A DNA stretch of 64,000 nucleotides, taken from the NCBI RefSeq assembly GCF_022376445.1, contig NW_025955113.1, positions 1-64,000 of the forward strand, read 5' to 3'. A program made the translations under genes and the position numbers. The notes beneath the pieces are model-generated. The model did no database searches, was not told the origin of the DNA, and saw only the letters and a program-made list of their open reading frames with translations. This document shows, piece after piece, positions 1-9,283 of this stretch (the first letter of the stretch is position 1; the number at the start of each line of letters is the position of its first letter). This DNA is from Fomitopsis serialis. Its lineage: Eukaryota; Basidiomycota; Agaricomycetes; Polyporales; Fomitopsidaceae.

Positions 1-776
1 GAGTTCTACAGCCTCATGAACCGGCTGCCGCTCGGGCTTGGCTAATGCGGTTTCCGGCTCTTCGTCAGAGCCACCTTCGGACCCGTCGGCATCTTCCTCC
101 GGGTCCTCTGCATCCTCTTCATGTCGGGCGCGCAGTGGCAGGGCGACCACTTCATCCTCTTCATCAGAAAGCAACTCGATGACTTCTGGGCCAGACGTCT
201 GGAGCTCTGGTGCTTCATCCTCCTCCTCCTCCTCCTCCTCAGACTCGTCCCCTTCCTCTCAGATTCATCGTCATTCTCCTCTTCTGCTTCTTCTGCTTCT
301 TCGACCTGTAGTATGGCTTCTTCTCCTCCTTCTTCTTGCTGTCCTTCGTCCTCCTGCTCGGAGTCCGACCCCTCATCGTACTCGATGATTCGTGCTGCGT
401 CCTCAACTTCCTCTTCCTCTTCTTCGTTGTCGGAGTCAATGACGATCGGCTGTTCCTGGTCACCGACCTCCACTTCGCGCTCCTTGCCTTTAGCCGCGCG
501 GCGCGCCTTGACGTCCGCGAACGAGTCTTCCAGAGGTTCCTCCTCGCGTTCAACGCGCTCCGGAGTCCTCGCTATACTTTCTCTAGGGTCTTCCCTGCCC
601 AGCGCAGCTTTAATCGCGCCAGTTATGTCGCCGATCCATGACTGGAACTCGGACTCGGGGAACTGGTCAAATGGGTTGTAGATCGGTGCGCGGGGCACCT
701 TCCGCGACGCGCTCTGCGAGGTTGGCGTCGAGTAGGGCGCCCTAGGGTACCTGGGCGTCGCATAGGGCGTGGTCAT
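1..776 (-). CDS. Acidic protein with two SUMO-interaction-like motifs (3' end outside window)
   Basis: I do not recognise the family. The start chosen is the ATG at 776, giving MTTPYATPRYPRAPYS; an upstream in-frame ATG at 827 is less likely. Residues about 30-70 (Pro-Ile-Tyr-Asn-Pro-Phe, then a region ending in Ala-Ala-Leu-Gly-Arg) look folded. The rest is strongly acidic low complexity. The frame changes near 260: a 50-nt intron at 256-305, CAG before GTCGAA and AG before GAA, joins two open acidic frames in phase 0, but the donor is weak and a small indel is the alternative. Two stretches look like SUMO-interaction motifs: PIVIDSDNEEEE before the junction and VIELLSDEED after it, each a hydrophobic core followed by acids. 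This suggests a nuclear SUMO-binding protein, by inference only. It is divergent from the oligoribonuclease gene. Confidence 0.6.
256..305 (-). other. Probable 50-nt intron in the acidic protein gene
   Basis: Removing it restores one continuous acidic reading frame. The donor GTCGAA is non-consensus and there is no pyrimidine tract, so a dinucleotide indel near 244-246 is an equally simple explanation. Confidence 0.4.
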
Positions 777-1062
777 GGTGGTTGATGGTGGGGACGGATG
801 TAGGGGAGAACAAGACGGTGCCGCCACAGTTCTGGCGAAGCCACAAGTGACGCCGGAGTTCGACGTATTACGTAAGTCGGAGAGATCGTTATTGTCACAG
901 GTTGCCCTTTGTAGTCATTTGTGACCGGACGCGTCCTTTGTCACGATCCCCCGTGACTCGGAACGACCGCCGGCGTACACATTGAACGGCACTACATAAC
1001 TGGTGGACGCCTCTTTAATTATTGCGTCCCTCGCCCACTCAACAAGGTCGTGTTTAGGATCT

Positions 1063-2181
1063 ATGTTCAGGTCACTGCAAGTGGCAAGCAGGGCATTCGC
1101 GCGAAGTCAACCGGCAAGAACAATTGCATACAAAACTAGATTGTCGCTGGATCGCATAATGCCAGAAGGCCTGCAACCACTAACCTTCTCCTCCGGACCG
1201 CTGGTCTGGATTGACTGCGAGATGACCGGGTTGGATCCTCGGAAGGACCAGATACTCGAAATCGCTGTAGGTACAGGCATGCTACTTCGGCTTGTCAATT
1301 GATTGGATGTCCAGGTTCTCATTACGAACGGAAACTTGGACCTGGTGGACGATGGCATCGAGTATGTGATACGCACCGACAAAGCTGTCCTAGATAGGCG
1401 AGTAAGCGGCTGTTGTGCGACCTCTTTTTCTCAGACTCCGTCTACTCCTAGCATGAATGAGTGGTGCATAAAGCAGCACGCGTCGGTGAGTCCATCTGGC
1501 TTCGTACTACCTCAGCGTCTCACGCCGCCCTGCAGTCTGGTTTAACACAGCAGTGTCTAGACTCCCCGCACACGACCGAGGAGGTGGAGAAGAAGGTCTT
1601 TGAGTACATTCGAAAATGGGTCCCCAATGAACGGACGGGCATCCTTGCCGGAAACTCCGTGCACGCCGACAGGTCCTTCCTCGTCCAGGAAATGCCCCGT
1701 GTCACTGATCATTTGCACTATCGGTCTATACCCTCTCTATCATAGTATATGCCGATCGTCGCTGACATAGCACTTCACTAGTATCGTCGGTAAGTGACGT
1801 GACCTACTCCTACTGGACCCACTCATGCGTTGCGGCCCTGCTAGACGTGTCTTCCATAAAGGTGCGTCCACATCGCTCTCTACGGACGTTCGGATGAGAT
1901 TGACTCACAATTTGCAGGAATTGTGTCGTAGGTGGTACCCATCAGTAGAGGTACCGAAGGATCTGTACGAAAGGACAGCAGCGCACATCGGTACGCGGCA
2001 TTGTGTCACCTGGCGGGCGAACTCACGAACTTCCCTTCTAGCGCTCTAAGCGACATTCGTGGCTCGATACGAGGTGAGTAGCACTGTGTCAAATAATTCA
2101 CGTTGTTGACTGCCTGCTTCAGAGCTTAAGTGGTATCGAGACAATATTTTCCGCGCTCCTGCGGATTTCAGCAGATATTGA
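1063..2181 (+). CDS. REX2: Oligoribonuclease (DEDDh 3'-5' exoribonuclease, REXO2/Rex2-like)
   Basis: Degrades short oligoribonucleotides to mononucleotides; eukaryotic members act in mitochondria and cytosol. The start MFRSLQVASRAFARS is Arg-rich and acid-free, as in a mitochondrial presequence. Motifs seen: Exo I VWIDCEMTGLD, the Exo II region ending LAGNSVHADRSFL, HLHYR then IVDVSSIKELCRRWYP, and HRALSDIRGS carrying the catalytic His and Asp; the C-terminus is KWYRDNIF. I place exons at 1063-1266, 1315-1397, 1452-1485, 1536-1723, 1782-1789, 1845-1861, 1918-1990, 2042-2073 and 2123-2181. The intron after 1397 is GC-AG, and exon 5 is only 8 nt. Exon 7 is one base out of phase with the HRAL motif, so either the gene carries a frameshift or the sequence has an error. 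Confidence 0.9.
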
Positions 2182-2505
2182 TAGCTTCACACACTACTAC
2201 GACATGTTATCTCGTTTTGTAATGCTGTACTTCAACATCAATTCAGTGCGGCTTCGCGCCTTTACTCAACCTTGCCAAACAGACTCCTGCGCGACCGACA
2301 GTTGTCGGAAACGCGAGACGCGTTCGTGACTGAAGCCGGTCACAGTTGACGCGTCAGTCACGTGTACCCGGCCCCTGTTTTGCAGCCAATCCGCGAGTGC
2401 AAGCCACTTTCGCGCCAGTCATCGCACTCGACTTTGTGTCGCAGCCCGTTTTCGCGTGTCCACTGCCTCCCCCGACTCATTCCTAACAGCACCTGCCGGA
2501 CGACG

Positions 2506-3442
2506 ATGAGCGCGGACATCGAGCGGTACGAGCCGCACATCCGGCAGATCCTCAACGCGCCCGGCGTGGACCTCAGCACGATCAGTGCGAAGCGCGTCCG
2601 CAAGCAGCTCGTCGAGATGGACATCGCGCTCTCGGCCGAGTTCGTGCGCAAGCACAAGGAGGATTTTGACCGTATTATTTCGACCGTATACGAGGAGATC
2701 AGCGCCGCGCAGAACGGCGCCGACACCAAGGGCAAGCGGAAGAGCCGCCCCGAAGATGAGGACGAGGAAGAGGACTACGCGAACGGCGCGGGCGAGGGAG
2801 ACGACGGCGAGGAGGAGGTGGCGGAGACGAAGCCGGTGAAGGCGAAGAAGGCGAGGAAGGGCGGCTTGACGGACGAGGACCTGGCGAGGCAGCTTGACAG
2901 CGAGATTAACGGCCGTCAACGCACCCCGAGGGCCTCGTCGACGCGGGGGAGAGGACGGGGCGGCAAGAGGGGCGGCAAGCGGGGTGCAAAGAGTTCTGCT
3001 ACTGTAAATTCGGACGGTGAGACTGTGGACGATGACGGCGAGGTCGTGAAGAAAAGCGGAGGGGTGGTGGGTTTCAGAAGGAATATGCGCTCAGGTGCGC
3101 TGCACATCCTTGCTTCCTCTTGTACTGCCTGACGCGAATTTTGCCTTTGTCCCTCAGCGAGCCGCTCATCGCTGTGACGGGGGTGGAGAAGCTCTCGCGA
3201 CCGCAAACCGTCAAGAAGCTCTGGGATCACATCAGGGGCAATAACCTGCAGAACCCCGAGAACAGAAAGGAGATCGTGTGTGACGACAAGTTCAGGGCGC
3301 TCTTCAACGTAGACAGGATTGACATGTTCGCAATGAACAAACAACTCGGTCGGTAAGTGGCACGTCCCCTCCGCAGTCCGCCACGTCTGCTCATGTACAT
3401 TTTCATCGCAGTCATTTACGGGAGCCCGAGCCAGAGGCATAG
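2506..3442 (+). CDS. DEK-C/SWIB domain protein (Uaf30/Tri1-like)
   Basis: A nuclear chromatin or transcription factor; yeast relatives include Uaf30 (Pol I upstream activating factor) and Tri1. The start is ATG 2506, MSADIERYEPHIRQI. Residues about 1-70 form a DEK C-terminal-type helical domain. Residues about 75-170 are an acidic and Lys/Arg-rich linker with a Gly-Arg patch (TRGRGRGGKRGGK). The SWIB/MDM2 domain follows: GFQKEYALS, EPLIAVTGVEKLSRP, VKKLWDHIRGNNLQNP, IVCDDKFRALF, IDMFAMNKQLG, ending HLREPEPEA. Introns at 3095-3157 and 3353-3411 join cleanly. Between 3004 and 3077 the reading frame must change to reach GFQKEYALS: a 35-nt intron (3017-3051), a 74-nt intron (3004-3077) or a one-base deletion would each do it. 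Confidence 0.88.
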
Positions 3443-3960
3443 TCTTGCAAGTCCTAGCGCATCCATTTTTCTTCGGTTGGGATGGACCGCTAGGCAGCCC
3501 AATACTTAGTGTCATTCGCATCAGCATACTCTTTGTCACCGTTCTTTGTGCTCTGAACACATGCCCGCATATTTAGCCCATTCGTTTTCGCGATTCGCAG
3601 GCCGAGAGGCCCGCTTCTTCCATGTCTGTATGAAAGTATCTGTACATAGGTCCACTGCTCTGTGCATGTGCGTAATTTGCTACTTGTACATTACTTACGT
3701 CTCTGGCTAGCGTGCTGTTGGTGAAATAGTCTTCTTGGCGCAGCTGGGAACTATCTCGCCGAATATGGACCGGTACGTCTACGATAAGTCACTATGCTAC
3801 AGCACGGCGATAGATGGGTTTGATGCACCGGCTTTTGGCGAATGGAGGGGCGAAGCTTTATCGCAACCTGGAGCAGCAGACTCAACGGTGCCACGAATGA
3901 AGCTAAGGGTTGTCATGAGTATGCGCTAGTACGTGCAGACGGTAATAGTTTTACCTGTTG
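3443..3960. other. Convergent intergenic region
   Basis: Lies between the 3' ends of the SWIB gene (+) and the PTAR1-like gene (-) and probably holds both 3' untranslated regions. A 64-codon open frame at 3735-3929 has no recognisable features. Confidence 0.6.
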
Positions 3961-5167
3961 TTACCTATCTGTCGAGCCTTCGCGATTCCGACTAAGCCAG
4001 GCTTGATGTCGCTCTGCGTTTCCGAGAGTCATCAGCTTCGGAGCGGAAGGAGCATCCCAGTCCGAGTGACCGTCAGCGACATCCGTCGCGTCGAGCTGGA
4101 GACCGGGATCCGCACTACAGATGTGCACCGCGGCCCGGAAGTAAAGCCACATCGTCTCGTGCTCCGGGTACGTCTCCAGGAGGGACTTGGCGTGTGCATA
4201 CAGCGACGCGCGGATCGTCCGGTGGTCTGCGCGTTCCGCACCGAGCGCGGCAGACGCGTTCGCGGGTAGTGGTACGTCCGCCTCTTGTAGCAAGAGGACG
4301 TGCAGGTTGTGGAAATAGTGCACGGCTGTGTAGTCCGAGACGTGCCGCTCGATCCACGTCCGGGCGAATAGAATCTCCTCCAGGAGCAGCGAGCGGTCGG
4401 CGTCTTGGGTTGGTGTCGGTGAGCGCGCGAGTGTGATGAGGGCTTCGAGGCAGCAGTAGCGGTGGATCCATGCAAAGTAATTCCGGGGATACGTCTCGCA
4501 AGCTTGGGTGACGATTAAAAATTCTGCACGCAGCGATACAGCGGACAGCAGGGTGCGGCGGAGGGTATCCGAGTGCTCTGGCCGGTTATTGAACCCTTTC
4601 CCTGTACACTTGAGCGGACTCGGCAGCTGGAGCAGCCATCGTCGGTGGTGCCACAGAAGGCTCTGTTTCGAACTCTCTCGAACGACGAGTAGTGCCGCGC
4701 AGAATTGCAGTTCTATCTCCGTGTTAAGCAGGCCCAGAGAGACCAGCTGTTTCCTTGTGTTCAAAGCGGTCTGGTGAGCAGGATTCGCGAGTAATATGAC
4801 GGCAGTCAATTGCGCGAGCCTTTCCGCGTTGGGCGAGTCATCGTGACTGTCCGAGATGCCTCGAAAGGTTGGCTTGAGGAGTACGAATTCGCGGAGAGCA
4901 GTCAAATACGCTTTATATAGTAGTTTGTGTGGTACTCCCAGGTGTCCCTCGACGTATAGGAAAGGACGATGGTCCTGCTGAAGATTTTCACCACCTAGCC
5001 AAGCCGATGGCCAGTCGGAACCATCGCCTGGGATGACCTCGATGGAGAGCCTGCGCAATCTCTGATGAGTGAAAGTCAATCGTTGTTTAAATTCGTACTC
5101 ACGGAGGTGCACAAAGAAGCTTTCCAAGACGAGACAGTAGCACCGCTGGAGTCTGACCGTCGCCCAT
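3961..5167 (-). CDS. PTAR1: PTAR1-like protein prenyltransferase alpha subunit (GGTase-III type)
   Basis: PTAR1 is the alpha subunit of geranylgeranyltransferase type III, which pairs with the Rab GGTase beta subunit and adds a second prenyl group to proteins such as Ykt6. Alpha-alpha repeats are visible in order: LLANPAHQTALNTRKQLV, SLLWHHRRWLL, ETYPRNYFAWIHRYCCLE, SDYTAVHYFHNLHVLL and TYPEHETMWLYFRAAVH, matching the order in the human protein. The N-terminus MGDGQTPAVLLSRLGKLL comes from an exon at 5103-5167, joined by a 52-nt intron (5051-5102) to LSIEVIPGDGSDWP; the total is 384 codons in frame (ATG 5173 would add two). The long uninterrupted frame continuing to 5289 is an alternative N-terminus that lacks family similarity. 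Confidence 0.85.
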
Positions 5168-5173
5168 TTGCAT

Positions 5174-5832
5174 CGAATTGGCGGATTAACATCACTAGAA
5201 GGGGCAAAGAAACGTATCTTCGCATTCGATAAGACACTCAGATTGAATAAGAGGTAACGTGATGCATAGTTTCTGTCTCGTGCTCTCACCCGGTCTCAAC
5301 GTCCAAATAGGCACTTGTTCGAATGGTGAGTGAAATCTGGAGATGGTAGGTGAGTTCATCATCGTCAATTGTGCCGGCCTCTATGTATTCTGGTCGGTGC
5401 TGGAGCGATCCACTGGCAACCGCGCGCTCAGTATGTACTAGTGTAAGACCAATAGTAAAATATATCTTGCCGACAGATCTGCTCCGTTTGGCATTGTCAC
5501 GCTAGAACCTCGGTACCTGGCTCGGTTGAAAGGAGTTATTCGTCCGTGGATTCACATCATCTCTCAGCTTTTCGTTTTGTTCGAACGTATTTTCTTGTTG
5601 GTACCAGTGATGGAACCAAGATGAAACTACTGAACCACGTAATCCCAACATGGCAAGTCCGAAGATGATCTGGGCCTGAAAGTACCGCGATCTCGATCAA
5701 TTGATTTAGCGCCCATGACGCTCAATATCATCAAGTCTCCTTGACCTTTCTCCTCACTCTCCTTTTCCTCCTCCCCATCGTCGTCGCTGCCACCCCTGCC
5801 ACTGAGCCAACATTATCCTCGAAACATTTTCC
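5174..5832. promoter_or_regulatory. Divergent intergenic region, with an unexplained open frame on the minus strand
   Basis: Lies between the PTAR1-like gene (-) and the SAP/ankyrin-like gene (+), so it should hold both promoters. A CT-rich tract (5730-5800, + strand) sits just before the plus-strand start. On the minus strand about 5450-5290 is an open, protein-like frame containing EAGTIDDDELTYHL that ends at a GTGAGA donor. It could be a 5' exon of the PTAR1 gene or chance. Confidence 0.4.
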
Positions 5833-7138
5833 ATGACGGTAGGCATGTCTGGCATGATATCCATCGTTGCTACTGATGCGATGACAGAGTTATGACGACT
5901 GCATAGACCAAGTCTACGAGGCCTACCGGCGCCTTACCCATCACCAGCTTGTCCTCTTTTCAAAGATTAGGAGCCTGCCGCAGAAGGGCACAGACGACGA
6001 ACTCGCACTCAGGCTAGCGCAAAGTGATATACACGCGTATCACGTCTATCCGGCATCGAATGGAGCGACTTTGAATGGGGTTACGAGCCCCGTCTGCTCG
6101 CCATCGCCGCTAGAGGTACCAAAAACGCGCCCGAGGCAGGCCAAAGCCCCTGACCTCCCAGTGGAAGTACTGGCGGAAATCATGGACAAAGTAGGAGACT
6201 GGGAGCTCGCAAAGGCGGTGGGTGTACCTACTTCACTCCCCGAACCCCAGGAATGGCATCGCGCCAGCTCGTCCGACCACGCCATCCTGACTGGATACCT
6301 GCCCCTCCTCCGCTCCATCAACCCCGCTGCGCACCCCCCAACGAAGCGAGGGGCGAGCCTTGCCGTGCGGTTCTCGTACGTCCACGTCCTCGAGTACTTC
6401 TTCACGCAGCACCGCTCCATCTTCCTGCACGTGTACAAGAACGACTTGCTGCCGATTAAGGCCTCGCTGCACGGCCGCGTCGCGGTCCTCTCGTGGTGGA
6501 AGCGCGCGCACGAGCAACACCCTGACGTAACACCGCTCCCGTCGCCGGACCACGTCGCAGAGGCAATCGACGCCGCGTCGCGCAACGGGCAGGTCGCCTC
6601 GCTCGACTGGTGGTTGCACTCGGGCATCCCGCTTGAGTACACTGAGGCAGCGCTGGAGTACGCGAGCGCGAAGAACCAGCTCGCCGTGCTCGCGTGGTGG
6701 AAGCAGCAGGCGACGTCGCCGACGGTGCGGCTGCCGCTCAAAATCGGGCGCGTGATGGATCTGGCGAGCACGGCGGGCCACATCGACGTGCTCGAGTGGT
6801 GGGCGCGCTCGCAGCTGGACTTCAAGTACGACAAGCAGGCACTGTATCACGCGAGCTGCCACGGCAAGGTGGAGGTGCTCCAGTGGTGGCTCGGGAGCGG
6901 GCTGCAGCTCATCTTCGACTGTGACGCGCTCACGGGCGCGACGAGGCATAACCGTCCAGACGTGCTCGAGTGGTGGGACAGGAGCGGGCTGCCGATACAG
7001 TACCGGATGTGCGACATCGAGGAGGCACTCGAGGACGCGATCGGCGGGGGCGAGGCCGCGCGTATGTGGTGGCGCCAGAAGGGCATCGACTTCAATGCGA
7101 ACGACACGGAGTGGATGAAGCTGCAGAACCTCAACTAG
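5833..7138 (+). CDS. SAP-like / F-box-like / ankyrin-like repeat protein
   Basis: Spliced as 5833-5838 and 5888-7138 (intron 5839-5887, 49 nt), 418 codons, starting MTSYDDCIDQVYEAYRRL. The first 70 residues include LVLFSKIRSLPQKGTDDEL then LALRLAQSD, resembling a SAP DNA-binding helix pair. DLPVEVLAEIMDKVGDWELA around residue 110 looks like an F-box-type start. The C-terminal two-thirds is a degenerate ankyrin-like array: about seven units of 30-35 residues, each with Val-Leu-x-Trp-Trp followed by a Ser-Gly-Leu/Ile turn (VLSWW, SLDWW, VLAWW, VLEWW, VLQWW, VLEWW). Paired tryptophans replacing part of the ankyrin consensus occur in other fungal proteins of unknown role. A substrate-adaptor role is inference. 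Confidence 0.8.
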
Positions 7139-7619
7139 TGGTGTCAGGTGTCAGTAGGCAAGGGTTATCGATGAGAACCGGAGACAGTGGGCGAGCCGTG
7201 GACGCTTCTTGTATGGTAATGCTAATCGCGTCTTGTTCTGTCTGCAGTGGTTGTATTTTGCATACACGTAGAGCACGCTTCTACTACGTCTGTCGTATCT
7301 TCATCTGCGCATCATGTATTACCAGTCAATTCCGCATACTGTTATCGTATTCTCATGTGCTACCAGCGTCATGGACTGAGCCCCGATCCCGAACTTGAAG
7401 GCAGCCCTGCGGTATGAGTGTGCTAGCTCTGTACGTTTGTAAAGGTGCGTCTGCTAATCCCACTTTACATTCCGGGCCTGACACAAGAACGAAATACATT
7501 ACCCCAACAGATACAACATGACTCGTACAACTCGTCTGCGAAGCTACAAATACAACACAGTAACCGATCCGACAAAAGAGATGCTCGCCCCACGCCACAC
7601 TTAAGTATTGCAGTCAAGG
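7139..7619. other. Convergent intergenic region
   Basis: 3' flanks of the ankyrin-like gene (+) and the five-exon gene (-). T-rich and A-rich stretches fit untranslated regions. No gene seen. Confidence 0.6.
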
Positions 7620-8787
7620 TCAAGCGCCAGCGTTTACGTTCACCCAATGGAGCGGGAAGGAGACACCTATGAACATACCATGAGCACGGAGTCCTAGCCC
7701 AGGTGGTATTCGTGGCCTACCGATATGCGCCATGAAGCGATTGATGTTCCTTTCTCTGTCATCAATCTGCCCGCCGAGACCGTAGTCGTGCGCAAGACCT
7801 TGTGCCTGCGCGGCTGCAGGGATGGACGGTAAGTATCACTACTCCGTTGTGCTATTGTGACACACTGACCGCTGTAGTTGAACAGAGATCGCAAATTCCC
7901 AGGCCACAGAGTAGACTTCTTGCCGTCCAACTTGAGAACCTCCGCGAGAGACTGGTCGAGGTTGTACGTCCTCAAGCTGGAGTTTTGCCGCCTCGCCTCG
8001 CTAGAAGTGTCGTCGTCAGACCACGTACGCTGGCGGGGGATGGGCGAATAGGCTCACGAGTTTTGGAAGGCATGTTTAACCTCGTTGATTTGCCTTCGGC
8101 TTTCGTCCACCTGGACTTTCAATGGTATAGGCAGATGCTGGGAAATATGGGCTTTCATGTCGACTTCGACTCGGGCGATGACCTGTTGACGAATCTGCTC
8201 TTTGATGTGAAGTCTATATCGGCAAGTCAGCTCTACTCGCGCTCCCGCTGATTTAGTAGAGCGGTGAATGCGCACGTCATCTCCTTCGCAATCTTCTCTT
8301 TCATCTTGTCCTTGACAGCGTTCTTGAAGACCTCTATGCCCTTGTCTCGTTTTTCTTGTGCTGCCTTCATCTCATCTTGCAAATCTTTTGCTTGCTTCTT
8401 CAAAGAGTCCTGACAGACGCAAACATCACTCGGTCTAGCATTCGGAGCATTTGCACTTCAGCCGAAGCTCACCTTGGTCGGTCCCAATGTGTCTACTTTC
8501 GCGGATTGTTCATCCAAGGTATCAAATTGCTGGCCACTGTTGAGACTCAGTTCAGCTGTGCCGTCGAACTGACAGATAATATTGCCTCCGTTTCCCTCAG
8601 GTCCCACTTTGGGGCGTTGAGGAAGCCGGAGGGCTACGTACATGGTCGCCAGACTGCCCTTCATCAAACCAAGCATTTCCCAGATCGCCGCTGTGTCGAG
8701 CGTCGGGATTGCATCCGGAGATGGAACTGAAGGCCCACTGGCACTACGTCCAGAAACGGGACCGCCGTTTGTATGTACTGCCGCCAT
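7620..8787 (-). CDS. Conserved-looking five-exon protein of unknown function
   Basis: Exons 8473-8787, 8276-8409, 8058-8213, 7870-8000 and 7620-7813 join in phase to 309 codons plus stop. Every junction has GT..AG ends and introns of 56-63 nt. It starts MAAVHTNGGPVSGRS. Residues about 30-60 include DTAAIWEMLGLMKGSLATMY. A charged helical segment (KKQAKDLQDEMKAAQEKR) probably forms a coiled coil, followed by EKIAKEMTLHIKEQIRQQV and DESRRQINEVKHAF. The end is GMFIGVSFPLHWVNVNAGA. I know no family for it. Clean splicing and codon-scale composition argue that it is real. It lies tail to tail with the ankyrin-like gene. Confidence 0.75.
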
Positions 8788-9283
8788 TATTGTCGACGCT
8801 GGGAGTTTGGAATAGGATAGCTGCGATGATAACCAGTGCAATGATACAAGCGATACGTGGGAAGACGGTGCAGAAAAGCAATGCGGCGATGAAGAAAAGC
8901 AATGCGACAATGCAGAGAAGCAATACGATGATGAAGAGAGGGGACAAGACGATGCCAATAAACAGCATTCCCCAGTCTTCCACTTCCATCGATGTAAGAC
9001 GCTGGAGAAGAGACACGGTCCAGGTCAGGGAACCGGCGAGAGGACTTCACTGCAGACCATGGGAAGAGCGTCGAACCTCTCCGCCTCGCTTTGTCCTCGT
9101 TGCAGGGTGCATGCAAGTGAGTTTGGCAGTCAGGGTGATGTTGACATCCGAATGAACTCTATCTGTACGCCTCATGACCAAATCAGCACCACTGTGAGAT
9201 AAAAATGCCTCCAATTCGATATCGATACAGACAACGATGTCGTACAATGGACGAGAAATCCACATAAATCCTTGGTTGTACCA
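8788..9283. repeat. Intergenic region with short imperfect tandem repeat
   Basis: At about 8868-8945 an imperfect 21-24 bp unit (GAAAAGCAATGCGGCGATGA and variants) is repeated three to four times. Read on the minus strand (8989-8744) it gives an 81-codon frame with about three hydrophobic segments. That could be a small membrane protein, but the hydrophobicity comes from the repeat and it overlaps the 5' end of the five-exon gene. The rest is untranslated sequence between that gene and HRD3. Confidence 0.4.
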
